Shown: positions 25,805 to 34,510, counted from the first letter of the stretch. The stretch is DNA of 64,000 nucleotides from an uncultured Bacillota bacterium (GCA_927441425.1 CAKMKG010000027.1:1-64000), one strand, 5' to 3'. Program-made: numbers and translations. The notes: generated by a model not told the origin, from the sequence alone.

Positions 25805-26489
25805 ACTTTTTCAGGCAAACCCCATATCCGGAATGCTGTTGACCATAGGCTGCTATTGGGTGGGACAAATGATTTACGACAAGACAAAATGGACAATCTT
25901 GCAGCCGATTCTCACATCGTCCGTAGTGATAATATTCTTTTTAATCTATGCAGAAATACCCTATGATATTTATTATAAACAGAATGTCGTGCTGATTTAT
26001 ATCCTGCCGCTGACTGCCGTGGTGCTTGCCGTACCGCTTTACCGGAACCTGAGTGTATTGAGAAAGCATATGCTGCCGATTCTGGCGGGAATTACCTCGG
26101 GAACAATTGTCACCATGATGGCCATCGTTGTCATCGGAAGGTTGATTGGAACCGATAAGAACATCTTAATTTCCATGCTTCCGAAAAGTGCTACCAATCC
26201 CATTGCAATAGAAGTTTCTGCCATTATTGGCGGAATTCCCTCTTTAACTGTCTCCTTTGTCGTCGTAACAGGAATCTTTGGAGGTGTCTTTGGACCTGAG
26301 CTTCTTAAGCTGATGCGAGTAAAGAATGAAGTTGCGAAAGGGATTGCGCTGGGCAGCATGAGTCATGCCGTCGGAACAGCCAGAGCGTTCAAGGAAGGTG
26401 AAGTTGAGGGATCCATGAGTAGTCTTGCTATGGCGATTGCAGGTACGCTTACCGCGGTTTTATCTCCAATCATTGCTTTGCTTTTTTAA
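25794..26489 (+). CDS. lrgB: LrgB family membrane protein
   Basis: 231 aa from ATG 25794, inside the end of lrgA; a longer frame open from 25746 is only the overlap. Highly hydrophobic with conserved PKSATNPIAIEVSAIIGG, GVFGPELLKLMRV and GIALGSMSHAVGTARAFKEGE, diagnostic for LrgB. It forms a functional pair with LrgA. Confidence 0.92.
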   Translation: MLNELFQANPISGMLLTIGCYWVGQMIYDKTKWTILQPILTSSVVIIFFLIYAEIPYDIYYKQNVVLIYILPLTAVVLAVPLYRNLSVLRKHMLPILAGITSGTIVTMMAIVVIGRLIGTDKNILISMLPKSATNPIAIEVSAIIGGIPSLTVSFVVVTGIFGGVFGPELLKLMRVKNEVAKGIALGSMSHAVGTARAFKEGEVEGSMSSLAMAIAGTLTAVLSPIIALLF

Positions 26490-26560
26490 TCCCGAGGAAG
26501 CATTTATTTGATCCATCATAGTTTTATTATAAAAAATAGTGATTTCAAAAACCTCTGAAA

Positions 26561-26589
26561 GTATGAATTTTAGGAAAGTAGGAAATAAT
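26561..26589 (+). promoter_or_regulatory. Sigma-F/sigma-G-like sporulation promoter
   Basis: GTATG (26561-26565), 15 bp, GGAAATAAT (26581-26589, fitting GGNNANANT). This matches forespore promoters. The predicted start site would fall close to the ribosome binding site (GGAGG 26596-26600), giving a very short leader, which is a reservation. Confidence 0.5.
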
Positions 26590-26608
26590 ACTTTTGGAGG
26601 TGTTTTAT

Positions 26609-27277
26609 ATGCGATTGAATAATAAAAAGCCAAATGACCGTATAGCGGTTGCACTTGTATTATGTTTCTGTGTAGTTGCGATAGCATCAATTTTTACAAT
26701 GAGGTCAAACTTTAGCCAGCTTGACTTCGAAAGTGACGACAACATTAATATTGCGCAAGAGGATAATCAGCAAGAAGAAGAGCAGAATGTGGTTAAACCG
26801 GTTCCCACCGTTGATAGCACAGTACCGAAGCAAAATGTAACGGAAGAGAAGAAGGATGACAGGAAAAGTACCGCTTCCTTTACAATACCTTTGGAGGGAA
26901 AGATCTCAAAGGAATTTTCAACTGAAGTACCAATTTATTCTCAAACATTAGATGCGTACGTTGTTCATAATGGGATCGATATCCAGGCCCCTGCTGACAC
27001 ACAGGTCTTGGCGGCCGGTGATGGAACCGTTACTAAGGTTTACAATGATGACAAGCTTGGAATAACCATTGAAATTTCCCATGGGAATGGAATCGTGACG
27101 AAATATTCAAATTTAAGTACAACGAAGATGGTTGAAGAAGGCGATGTCGTGAAAAAGGGGCAGGCCATCAGCGGGGTTGGAAGCTCAGCCTTGTTTGAAA
27201 GCCTTGAAACTCCGCATTTACATTTTGAAGTATTAAAAGACGGAGTTCCAATTGATCCAAGCGATTATATAAATTAG
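26609..27277 (+). CDS. spoIIQ: SpoIIQ-like M23 metallopeptidase
   Basis: 222 aa from ATG 26609, after GGAGGTGTTTTAT. One TM segment (about residues 12-32), a charged Glu/Gln-rich linker, then an M23 domain. YSQTLDAYVVHNGIDIQAP, TKYSNL and GVGSSALFESLETPHLHFEVL closely follow clostridial SpoIIQ. Unlike Bacillus SpoIIQ, the metal site is complete (H and D in HNGID, HLH), as in C. difficile. SpoIIQ sits in the forespore membrane and joins SpoIIIAH across the engulfing membranes. The sigma-F/G-like promoter supports this over a generic M23 peptidase. Confidence 0.75.
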   Translation: MRLNNKKPNDRIAVALVLCFCVVAIASIFTMRSNFSQLDFESDDNINIAQEDNQQEEEQNVVKPVPTVDSTVPKQNVTEEKKDDRKSTASFTIPLEGKISKEFSTEVPIYSQTLDAYVVHNGIDIQAPADTQVLAAGDGTVTKVYNDDKLGITIEISHGNGIVTKYSNLSTTKMVEEGDVVKKGQAISGVGSSALFESLETPHLHFEVLKDGVPIDPSDYIN

Positions 27278-27300
27278 TGCGATCGATAAATAAATTGAGA

Positions 27301-27337
27301 GCCACAGGTTGCCCGGGAAGGGAATCTGTGGCTTTTT
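27301..27337 (+). terminator. Terminator after spoIIQ
   Basis: GCCACAG pairs with CTGTGGC, followed by TTTTT. Confidence 0.85.
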
Positions 27338-27346
27338 GAGGCATTG

Positions 27347-28102
27347 CTATTCCCCAACCATCCCATCGCCGTCTCGGTCATCCATGTATTGATAAAGCCA
27401 ATGGTCCTTTGTAATTGGCATTATAAATCCAGCAGCCTTAGCCTCTGAGATTGTTACTTTCCCATTACCGTTTGTGTCAATGAAAGCCTTGTTTACCTCA
27501 TCCGGGTTAGCATTGTCAAAATTTTCGACAATCACTTTACCAAAAAGGGTGTAAGTATATTGGTAATGCGAGGGAATTTGAGTTTTGGTATTCGGGTAAG
27601 TGATGATTGCTTCAAAGTCGGTGCAGCCGCCGGCATCACGGATGGTCTTTTCCATATAGGCCTGATCACCATGACGATTCAGGGTGCTGTCTTGCGGTGT
27701 TATGTTATATGCGTTTGACACGCCTCCAAGAGAATCAGCGATAACATGGCCTTGGTCATAATTTGGAAGTTCCGTCCCGGGGACCATTGCCTCATCATGA
27801 TAGTATCGGCCATCCGAAGTAACTGGTTCTATTCTGTCATCCTGCAAGATAATTTCTTTTGCGACTACCCGGACGAACTGACCGTATTCATTGGTAAACG
27901 CCCAATACTCCCGGTCACCATATCCAATATCAACAACAACACTTGCTTCACGATGACCACTCATATCTCCGCCATCTACTTCAATTTGCCTATATCCATC
28001 AAATGATGAAGAAGTTTGTTGCAACTTTTCTGATTGGGAGGTACATCCTGCCATCAAACTCATTAGAACCACTAGAATGATGACGATCCAATTCTTTCTC
28101 AT
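27347..28102 (-). CDS. Secreted DNA/RNA non-specific endonuclease lipoprotein with EF-hand motifs
   Basis: 251 aa. Lipobox MAGC (Cys about residue 20) anchors it outside the membrane. The nuclease core (about 50-195) has YDQGHVIADSLGG, the DRGH-type catalytic block with Gln in place of Arg, and NITPQDSTLNRHGDQAYMEKTI with the metal-binding Asn. The C-terminus has an EF-hand loop (DTNGNGKVTISE) and a second DRDGDGMVGE loop resembling an excalibur motif without its Cys. Probable role: degradation of external nucleic acid, perhaps calcium-dependent. It is separated from spoIIQ by a terminator. Confidence 0.85.
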   Translation of the reverse strand: MRKNWIVIILVVLMSLMAGCTSQSEKLQQTSSSFDGYRQIEVDGGDMSGHREASVVVDIGYGDREYWAFTNEYGQFVRVVAKEIILQDDRIEPVTSDGRYYHDEAMVPGTELPNYDQGHVIADSLGGVSNAYNITPQDSTLNRHGDQAYMEKTIRDAGGCTDFEAIITYPNTKTQIPSHYQYTYTLFGKVIVENFDNANPDEVNKAFIDTNGNGKVTISEAKAAGFIMPITKDHWLYQYMDDRDGDGMVGE

Positions 28103-28154
28103 TTTGTCCTCCCTAAAAATACTGTAATGTCTGCGTTAATTACTGAGTGCAATT

Positions 28155-28195
28155 AAAAAACCACCAATCACATTGAAAATACAATGATTTGGCGG
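28155..28195 (-). terminator. Intrinsic terminator of tRNA-Gly
   Basis: On the minus strand CCGCCAAATCATTG pairs with CAATGTGATTGGTGG and is followed by TTTTTT, directly downstream of the tRNA. Confidence 0.88.
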
Positions 28196-28205
28196 TACTT
28201 TTCGT

Positions 28206-28279
28206 TGGAGCGGGTGGGGGGAATCGAACCCCTGTATCCAGCTTGGGAAGCTAGTGTTCTGCCATTGAACTACACCCGC
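28206..28279 (-). tRNA. tRNA-Gly (anticodon CCC), hybrid gene at attL
   Basis: 74 nt with encoded CCA. Acceptor GCGGGTG/CACCCGC, D-stem GTTC/GAAC, anticodon stem CTAGC/GCTGG, loop TTCCCAA (anticodon CCC), T-arm GGTTCGATTCC. It is complete, but the 5' half has been supplied by the prophage to its right: stem position 28 is a T-G wobble, whereas the stranded host 5' half at 46485-46522 (CCAGC) would pair perfectly with the 3' half here. Confidence 0.93.
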
Positions 28280-28282
28280 ATG
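28242..28282. other. attL core
   Basis: CTTGGGAAGCT (28242-28252) and, after one mismatch each, GTGTTCT and a 21-bp block (28262-28282) are shared with 46485-46525. The crossover most likely fell in the first block, the tRNA anticodon loop, because the two mismatches assign the left 5' half to the phage. Confidence 0.8.
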
Positions 28283-28290
28283 CATAATCG

Positions 28291-28363
28291 TTGATATTTC
28301 AACATTTCTTATTTAATTTACTTACATATCCTGCCATAAATGCCCTTCTAGGACACTAGCCTG
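28291..28363. repeat. Left attachment arm repeats
   Basis: TTGATATTTCAACATTT (28291-28307) is identical to 46446-46462, and CTAGGACACTAGCCTG (28348-28363) matches CTAGGACATTAGCTTG (46394-46409) at 14 of 16. In the circular phage the pairs would flank the core on both sides, as arm-type integrase or accessory sites do. Confidence 0.7.
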
Positions 28364-28505
28364 CATAAATTAGCTTACAATAAAATATTGAAAAATGCAA
28401 GCGTTTCTTACTCCATTAAGACACTTACCTGTAGCTGTTAAGTAATCCTTTCCCTTTGGAAAGAATTGTATTATTATATTGGTAGTAGTGAAAGGGGTTG
28501 TAGTA

Positions 28506-28982
28506 ATGAAGTTTGAAAGAGTTATTAACGGAGAAACAGTAGAATATGAAATTAAACCACGCTTTAAAGTTGGCGATGTTGTATTGCTGACCGATAAAAA
28601 CGGAAAAAATGTAGATGGTAAGTATGGTGTAGTAGTAGCTGTAAATATTAGCCAAGATAATGTTTCATACGATATAATTTACTATAACAATAAAAACATT
28701 GAAATAAGAAAAGATGTTATTTATCCTGATGATATTGATAGTGAGGAGAAAGACAGCAGTTTGGAACGAATGTTTAGACTGTTGGACTGGGAAGAAAACA
28801 TTGCTCAAAATAATATGCGTTTTGTTGATAGAAGCGATATATACAATAGTGCTATAAGACTGATGAAAAGGGTGGAAAACAAAAGGAAGAAACTTAAAGG
28901 ATTACAAGAACATTATGAAAAATACTATGTTGATGATAGGATGGAGCAGATTAAAACCATAGTAGAAAGAATGAAAAAATAA
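28506..28982 (+). CDS. Phage protein of unknown function, KOW/SH3-like N-terminus
   Basis: 158 aa from ATG 28506, after GAAAGGGGTTGTAGTA. The N-terminal part (RFKVGDVVLLTDKNGKNVDG, KYGVVVAVN) looks like a small SH3/KOW-type beta barrel; the C-terminal half is a long charged helix (MKRVENKRKKLKGLQEHYEKY). Not recognised. It is the first gene of the prophage, alone between attL and a terminator, where regulators or excision factors often sit. A role in transcription is only a guess. Confidence 0.65.
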   Translation: MKFERVINGETVEYEIKPRFKVGDVVLLTDKNGKNVDGKYGVVVAVNISQDNVSYDIIYYNNKNIEIRKDVIYPDDIDSEEKDSSLERMFRLLDWEENIAQNNMRFVDRSDIYNSAIRLMKRVENKRKKLKGLQEHYEKYYVDDRMEQIKTIVERMKK

Positions 28983-28997
28983 ATACATATTACACAG

Positions 28998-29022
28998 GGC
29001 TACCGAAAGGTAGCCTTTTTTT
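28998..29022 (+). terminator. Phage terminator 1
   Basis: GGCTACC-GAAA-GGTAGCC followed by seven T. Confidence 0.92.
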
Positions 29023-29215
29023 ATGCCTTCGACACCAGATATTTTATTACGAATACAATGATAGTAGATAAGCTTGCTTATTCTCCTCTTTTAAGGGCAG
29101 TACCTTCACTGATAGCCCATCGGTGGGGGTGCTGCAAAAACTTACAAGCCACTTATACAAAATGCCCCTAAAAACAGGTAATTATATTATAGAGGGGCAA
29201 ATAAGGAGATTAAAG

Positions 29216-29350
29216 ATGAATGAATTACAGATGATGATTTTACAGGCAAAGATAGATAAACAGGAAATAAGATATTGTACAGCACAGCTAATACTTTTAC
29301 AGATGCAAATGGATATAGCAGAAGCTAAACGGACACTAAATAAAATCTAA
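29216..29350 (+). CDS. 44-aa phage peptide
   Basis: ATG 29216 after AAGGAGATTAAAG; the longer upstream frame lacks a ribosome binding site. The product (MNELQMMILQAKIDKQEI...) is a helical, Gln- and Met-rich peptide. No family recognised. A TGCCCCT / AGGGGCA inverted repeat lies just upstream (about 29162-29199). Confidence 0.5.
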   Translation: MNELQMMILQAKIDKQEIRYCTAQLILLQMQMDIAEAKRTLNKI

Positions 29351-29897
29351 TACTTTATACATTTATGCATTAATTTTATACATTTCTGTAACATAAAAGT
29401 AACATAAGAAAACAGCAGTCGGTTCGCACCTGAATTTGGACAGTTGGAATATAATTAATTAAGAGAAGAAGGACAACATTAGAAAGAAACAGAATAAAAA
29501 GAAATTCTTCTCCACAAGGAAAAAGACAAGATAAGAAAATAAAGATACTAAAACCTTAAGAAAGAAGAAAGACAATAGAAAGAATGGCTTAAGGATAACT
29601 ATATCCTTAAAGAAGGATTACTTTCTAAAAAGGTAACCATAAGCTGGTGGAGGATATGTTTTAAGATATTAAGCAGAAACATACCAATATCCAAAGGTTA
29701 CTACAAGTAAGAAAACATAATCCCTATCGGGTAACGGTAACTTACAATAGAAGCTACCCTACGGTCGCTAGGTTATGTATTCAAAATAAATTGTCCGTCT
29801 GCTTGGGGAAGTAGACATTAGGACAGAGGGATGAATTTAGGACAATCTGTTTGTCACTAGGAAAATGGCACTGATATATTTATAAGGAGAACTAATA
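29351..29897 (+). other. 547-bp phage intergenic region
   Basis: No complete gene. TTAGGACA boxes occur near 29818 and 29836, and a related TTTGGACA near 29443; the same TAGGACA core is in both attachment arms. A start-less frame at 29582-29710 (42 codons, begins EWLKDNYILKEG, ends SRNIPISKGYYK) has protein-like composition but an in-frame stop just upstream and no ATG; it may be a gene remnant. Several short inverted repeats are present. The region could hold the phage early promoter or operator. Confidence 0.4.
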
Positions 29898-30401
29898 ATG
29901 AATAACACCGCCAATTTCCGTACCTGCTTAAAGATAGGCAGAGACAATGAAGAAGTAACAAAGACACAGTTAACCAATATGGGTTTTGGTATAACCGATG
30001 TTAGTGACTGTGTAAACTACCAAAGCAAGGACATAGACATTTTAGTACAAGGCTTTCTTCAAGATAGGGAAGCAACATTTGAAATTAAGAACGATGCCAA
30101 GATTGGAAGCACTGGAAACATCTTTATAGAAGATGGCTTTGACCGCAAGACAGGCTTTTGTCAAGGATGGCTACATAAATGCCAAGCAGATGTGCTGGTG
30201 ATAACAGACAGCCAGAAGCAAATAATATACCTGTTTAACTGGCCTTTGCTAAAGCAATATGCACAGGAGCATGGTAAGCAAGTTACATGGTGGAACAGAA
30301 CAGATGATTGTACAGGACATGGCATAGTAGTGCCAGTATTTGATACCTTTGCAAATGGATTAATAAGAGGGGTTTTAAAAATCCCACAACAGAATAACTA
30401 A
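29898..30401 (+). CDS. Putative PD-(D/E)XK phage nuclease
   Basis: 167 aa from ATG 29898, after TAAGGAGAAC. An N-terminal helix with Glu18/Glu19 is followed by KDIDILVQGFLQDREATFEIKND, giving D47...E62-x-K64, the PD-(D/E)XK metal-site pattern. The C-terminal half carries KCQADVLVITDSQKQIIYLFNWPLLKQYAQ. It may be a Holliday-junction, packaging-associated or other DNA nuclease; the exact role is unknown. A shorter relative of its C-terminal half follows at once. Confidence 0.65.
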   Translation: MNNTANFRTCLKIGRDNEEVTKTQLTNMGFGITDVSDCVNYQSKDIDILVQGFLQDREATFEIKNDAKIGSTGNIFIEDGFDRKTGFCQGWLHKCQADVLVITDSQKQIIYLFNWPLLKQYAQEHGKQVTWWNRTDDCTGHGIVVPVFDTFANGLIRGVLKIPQQNN

Positions 30402-30410
30402 GGTGATGAG

Positions 30411-30731
30411 ATGAAAATTCAAGATATATTCAAAGACTTTGATGTAATCAAGGCAGACGATACCAGCCAAGCCGATTACATACTTTGCAAGCAACTTACT
30501 GTAATAGCCAGAGAAGATGATAAGATAACCATAAACGGCAACATTATCTTTACAAAATCATTAATGGAACGGCAAGCAGACATACTTCTATTTGTAGATA
30601 ACTTAGGTGGCTTTGGTTACCTGCTAGACTGGCCTAAGACTAAGCTTTACTTAGCAAGGAAGAATAAGAAGGGCATTACATTAACCGAAGCACAGAAGAA
30701 TGGCCTTCTAATAACAACAAAGAGAATTTAA
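30411..30731 (+). CDS. Phage protein related to the C-terminal half of the preceding nuclease
   Basis: 106 aa. RQADILLFVDNLGGFGYLLDWPKTKLYLA aligns with the neighbour's CQADVLVITDSQKQIIYLFNWPLLKQYAQ, yet the E-x-K catalytic pair is missing. It may be a degenerate paralogue acting as partner or regulator of the nuclease. Starts 10 bp after it behind AAGGTGATGAG; a terminator follows. Confidence 0.6.
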   Translation: MKIQDIFKDFDVIKADDTSQADYILCKQLTVIAREDDKITINGNIIFTKSLMERQADILLFVDNLGGFGYLLDWPKTKLYLARKNKKGITLTEAQKNGLLITTKRI

Positions 30732-30741
30732 TAAGCAAATA

Positions 30742-30770
30742 AGACAGCCTAGTAATGGGCTGTCTTTTCA
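30742..30770 (+). terminator. Phage terminator 2
   Basis: AAGACAGCC pairs with GGGCTGTCTT, then TTC. Confidence 0.8.
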
Positions 30771-30802
30771 TAGAAATATAAAGGGTAATAGGGGGTGCAG
30801 TA

Positions 30803-31141
30803 ATGGCTTTAACACCCAAACAGAAATTATGTATTGAATTAATGCTATCTACCAATAAAAGCTATGGACTAATAGCACAGGAACTTAGCATTAATCCCAA
30901 CACTATAACTACTTGGCTTAAGAATGATGAATTTAATGATGTACTGGATAGGGGTATAAAAAGAAGGTTTAACGGCATGGCTTTGGCAGCACAGAAACGG
31001 CTTGAACATCTTATTAACAGTAATAATGAAGCTGTAGCACTTGGAGCAGTAAAAGAAGTATTATCAAAGGCTGGCTATGATGCAGTACAGAAGCAGGAGA
31101 TACTAGAAACCACCATTACAGTAACTATGGTGGATGATTAA
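30803..31141 (+). CDS. Terminase small subunit-like HTH protein
   Basis: 112 aa. N-terminal helix-turn-helix (LTPKQKLCIELMLSTNKSYG, LIAQELSINPNTITTWLKN) of the phage packaging type, then a helical oligomerisation part ending in KQEILETTITVTMVDD. It directly abuts the large terminase gene, which fixes the role: recognition of the phage pac/cos site and loading of TerL. Start ATG 30803 after GGGGGTGCAGTA. Confidence 0.85.
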   Translation: MALTPKQKLCIELMLSTNKSYGLIAQELSINPNTITTWLKNDEFNDVLDRGIKRRFNGMALAAQKRLEHLINSNNEAVALGAVKEVLSKAGYDAVQKQEILETTITVTMVDD

Positions 31142-32368
31142 ATGGGTAGTATTAGATTAAACCTTTCAAGGCATAGAATTAACCCTGCTTATTATCCGTA
31201 TTTGTTTGATTACATAAAAAGGTATTCAATCTTTTATGGCGGTGCAGGAAGCGGCAAGTCACATTTTGCTTTCCAGAAGATAATTGTAAAAGCCCTGAAT
31301 GATAAGCGTAAAGTGCTGGTTGTTCGTAAGGTTGCAAGGACACTAAAAGATAGCTGCTTCCAGATGGTTATAGATGTGCTGGCTAAGTTTAAGATACTAA
31401 GCCTTTGTCAAGTAAATAAAAGCAATTATACAATCGTATTGCCAAACGGCAGTACTTTTCTATTTTTTGGCTTAGATGATGTTGAAAAGCTAAAATCCAT
31501 AACCAACATAACAGACATTGTTATAGAGGAAGCCACAGAAATATCACTAGATGACTTTTTACAATTGGATTTAAGACTTAGGGCAAATGTACCAAACCTG
31601 CAAATATATCTAATGTTTAATCCTACATCTAAAGCTTCATGGGTTTATAAGAAATGGTTTACCCCTGATGCTGTTATAGATGAAGATACACAGATATTAC
31701 AAACCACTTATAAAGATAATAACTTCTTACCACAGGCTTACATAGATGCCATAGAAAAACTGCAAAAGACTAATTATGCTTACTATAAAATATATGCCTT
31801 GGGTGAATTTGCATCGTTGGATAAGTTAGTATTCACCAATTGGAAGAAGGAAGAATTTAACCACCAAGACATTAACGGCACTTTGTTAATCGGTATGGAC
31901 TTTGGCTTTGTAAATGATGCTTCTACCTTAGTAGCCAGTATCTTGGATGAAGAAACCAAGACAATCTATGTCTTTGATGAATGGGGCAGCACCAATAAAA
32001 CCAATGATGAATTAGCCAACATTATCAAGGCAAAAGGATATTCTAAGTCATTGATAATAGCCGATAGTGCAGAACAAAAAAGCATAGAGGAAATACGGAG
32101 ATTAGGCATACAAAGAATAAGGCCAAGCGTTAAAGGGGCTGACAGTGTATTACATGGTATTCAAAGACTACAGCAGTACAGCATGGTAGTACATCCTTCA
32201 CTGGAAGGACTTATTACAGAGTTAGAAAACTATAGCTGGCAGAAGGATAAACAGACAGGGGAATACATAAACAAGCCACTGGATGAATACAACCACTACA
32301 TTGATGCCTTAAGATACAGCCTACAATGTGCAAATAACAATAAAGTAAAATTCTTTAAATCACTATAA
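31142..32368 (+). CDS. terL: Terminase large subunit (PBSX/SPP1 type)
   Basis: 408 aa. ATPase: Walker A GGAGSGKSH (about residues 35-43), Walker B IVIEEATEIS, coupling motif MFNPTSK. Nuclease: GMDFGFVNDASTLVAS, DSAEQKSIEE and a C-terminal DEYNHYIDALRYSL with the conserved Asp. It pumps DNA into proheads and cuts it. Start ATG 31142 directly follows the small subunit stop. Confidence 0.95.
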   Translation: MGSIRLNLSRHRINPAYYPYLFDYIKRYSIFYGGAGSGKSHFAFQKIIVKALNDKRKVLVVRKVARTLKDSCFQMVIDVLAKFKILSLCQVNKSNYTIVLPNGSTFLFFGLDDVEKLKSITNITDIVIEEATEISLDDFLQLDLRLRANVPNLQIYLMFNPTSKASWVYKKWFTPDAVIDEDTQILQTTYKDNNFLPQAYIDAIEKLQKTNYAYYKIYALGEFASLDKLVFTNWKKEEFNHQDINGTLLIGMDFGFVNDASTLVASILDEETKTIYVFDEWGSTNKTNDELANIIKAKGYSKSLIIADSAEQKSIEEIRRLGIQRIRPSVKGADSVLHGIQRLQQYSMVVHPSLEGLITELENYSWQKDKQTGEYINKPLDEYNHYIDALRYSLQCANNNKVKFFKSL

Positions 32369-32390
32369 CACCAGCAGGTGTTTTTTTTAT
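32367..32390 (+). terminator. Phage terminator 3 (after terL)
   Basis: AACACC-AGCA-GGTGTT followed by T run; it stands within the head-gene operon. Confidence 0.8.
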
Positions 32391-32411
32391 TTTTTGGAAG
32401 GGGGAACGTAC

Positions 32412-33710
32412 TTGTATATTATTAATTCCCTAGATGAATTAACACAAGACAAGATATGCAGTATCATACAGAAACATAACACAGAGGACAGGCCAAGGCT
32501 ACAGAACCTTGAAAACTACTATTTAGGTAAACACAAGATATTACAGCGACAAATGACGGACAGCACCAAGCCTAACAATAAAGTGGTAATTAACTACCCT
32601 GCCTTGATATGCGATAGCTATTCAAGTTACCTTTGCGGAAGCCCTGTTTCATATACAGGGGATGAAGGCATATTAGAAACACTTCAATATTCAGATGTGG
32701 CTGACTTGGATTTAGAAACAGCCAGAAACATTAACATATTTGGTTTTGGGGTTAATCAGTCATACATAGACAGCAGCAAGCAAACTAGGTTTGTTAATAT
32801 CAATCCTAAAGAAGTTATCTTTGTTTATGATGGCACAGTGGAAAACAATATCCTTGCTGTTATCAGATACTACACCTTAGATGAAAGTGACAGCCAAGCT
32901 TACCATGTGGAAGTATGGGATAGTGCAAAGTGCAGTTATTACAAAACCAATAATGCCTATTCAGCATTGGAATTTGTTAATGAACAGCTACACTTCTTTA
33001 AAGATGTGCCTTTCATTGAATTTCTGAATAACTCATACAGACAATCTAGCTTTGAAGAAGTAATAACCTTGATTGATGGATTAGAAAAGCTTACAAGTGA
33101 TGAAGTAAACACCTTTGAACAGTTTTGCGACTGTTACATGATTTTAAAAGGCTGTGTCATGGATGATAATGATTTACAGGAAATGAAGGTAAAAAGGGTA
33201 ATACAGTTTGATGGTATAGATGCTTCAATAGAATACCTTACCAAAGAAGTAAACATTGAGCAGATAACAGCATTAAAGCAGGACTTTGTAACCAATATCC
33301 ACAAGATAAGCTGTGTGCCTGATATGTCAGATGAAAACTTTGCCAACAATGCTTCAGGTGTGGCTATTCGTTATAAACTACTTTCCTTTGAGAATGAAAC
33401 AAGCCAGAAGGAAAGAAAGTTTAAGAAGGGGCTACAGCGCAGGATTAAGCTTATTGAAAACATGCTAAACATCATATCAAAGACAGAATACTTAGATGTT
33501 AAGATAGCCTTCACAAGAAACTTACCAGTTAATGAAGTGGAACAAGGCCAGCTAATAGGAAACCTTAGAGGGCTTGTATCTGATGAAACGCTACTATCTC
33601 AAATATCATTTGTTGATGATGTAGATGCAGAATTAAAGCTACTTAAGGAACAACAGAAGGTAGCTGCTTCACTATATAGCTTTGGTGGTGATGAAGCTGA
33701 TGAAGAGTAA
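32412..33710 (+). CDS. Phage portal protein (SPP1 gp6-like)
   Basis: 432 aa using TTG 32412, placed after GGAAGGGGGAACGTAC; no ATG suits. It has the SPP1-type portal pattern: ENYYLGKHKILQR at the N-terminus, NYPALICDSYSSYLCGSPVSY, and a helical C-terminal part with SGVAIRYKLLSFENETSQKE and KGLQRRIKLIENML. The portal is the dodecameric DNA gate at one head vertex. Its end overlaps the MuF gene. Confidence 0.92.
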   Translation: MYIINSLDELTQDKICSIIQKHNTEDRPRLQNLENYYLGKHKILQRQMTDSTKPNNKVVINYPALICDSYSSYLCGSPVSYTGDEGILETLQYSDVADLDLETARNINIFGFGVNQSYIDSSKQTRFVNINPKEVIFVYDGTVENNILAVIRYYTLDESDSQAYHVEVWDSAKCSYYKTNNAYSALEFVNEQLHFFKDVPFIEFLNNSYRQSSFEEVITLIDGLEKLTSDEVNTFEQFCDCYMILKGCVMDDNDLQEMKVKRVIQFDGIDASIEYLTKEVNIEQITALKQDFVTNIHKISCVPDMSDENFANNASGVAIRYKLLSFENETSQKERKFKKGLQRRIKLIENMLNIISKTEYLDVKIAFTRNLPVNEVEQGQLIGNLRGLVSDETLLSQISFVDDVDAELKLLKEQQKVAASLYSFGGDEADEE

Positions 33711-34509
33711 CAGCCGATACTGGACAAAGAGAATTAACAAGCAGCAAGAAGCCTTATATGATAAGTCAGTAGAAGAAACACAGAAGAAACTACAGCAGGT
33801 ATATAACAATTCCATGAAAGTGGTTAAGGCCGATATGACTGATTTGTATTTGAAAATCATAGAAGGTAATCCAGATGGCACTATCAGTATTAATGACTTG
33901 TATAAATTCAATAGGCTTTCAGACTTACAGGTACAGCTATACAAACAGCTTAAGGTTTTAGGCAATGCGGAAATTGACATAATGAATGAACGGTTTACCG
34001 CCATGTATAAAACCAATGAAAGCATTATACATAGAGAAATGCCAAAGGAAATAGTTACAGGAACATTAAACCCTGCCAGTGACAAGGCAGTAAAGGAAGT
34101 GCTTAATTCCGTATGGTGTGCTGATGGTAAAACATGGAGTGCTAGAGTATGGAATAATAAGATGCTTCTACAGCAGAGGGTTGAAAGGGGCTTAGTAGAC
34201 TGTGTAGCTAGAGGTGTAGCCAAGGATGAATTAGTCAAGCAGCTAATGACTGATTTTAAGACAGGCTTCATGGAAGCAGATAGGATAGTAAGAACTGAAT
34301 TAACCTTTGTACAAGGACAATCTACAGCAAAGAGTTACCAGAGTGCAGGCATAGAAAAGTATGAATTTCTTGCAGCCCATGACAGCAGAACCAGCGACAT
34401 ATGCAAAGGGCTTGATGGTAAGATATTTGCCTTTTCACAAATGAAGGTTGGCAAGAATTACCCACCTACACATGTTTATTGCAGAAGTACAGTAACACCA
34501 GTTTTATAA
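33691..34509 (+). CDS. Minor head protein, MuF domain (SPP1 gp7-like)
   Basis: 272 aa if ATG 33691 is used (33700 also possible). A helical N-terminal two-thirds is followed by the MuF domain: ADRIVRTELTFVQGQSTAKSYQ, EFLAAHDSRTSDICKGLDGKIFA, PPTHVYCRSTVTPVL. In SPP1 the equivalent associates with the portal and aids DNA exit. It overlaps the portal gene by 20 bp. Confidence 0.92.
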   Translation: MKLMKSNSRYWTKRINKQQEALYDKSVEETQKKLQQVYNNSMKVVKADMTDLYLKIIEGNPDGTISINDLYKFNRLSDLQVQLYKQLKVLGNAEIDIMNERFTAMYKTNESIIHREMPKEIVTGTLNPASDKAVKEVLNSVWCADGKTWSARVWNNKMLLQQRVERGLVDCVARGVAKDELVKQLMTDFKTGFMEADRIVRTELTFVQGQSTAKSYQSAGIEKYEFLAAHDSRTSDICKGLDGKIFAFSQMKVGKNYPPTHVYCRSTVTPVL

Positions 34510-34510
34510 T

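Noticed and set aside
29582-29710. A 42-codon phage gene
   Set aside because: No start codon and an in-frame stop immediately upstream; at most a remnant.
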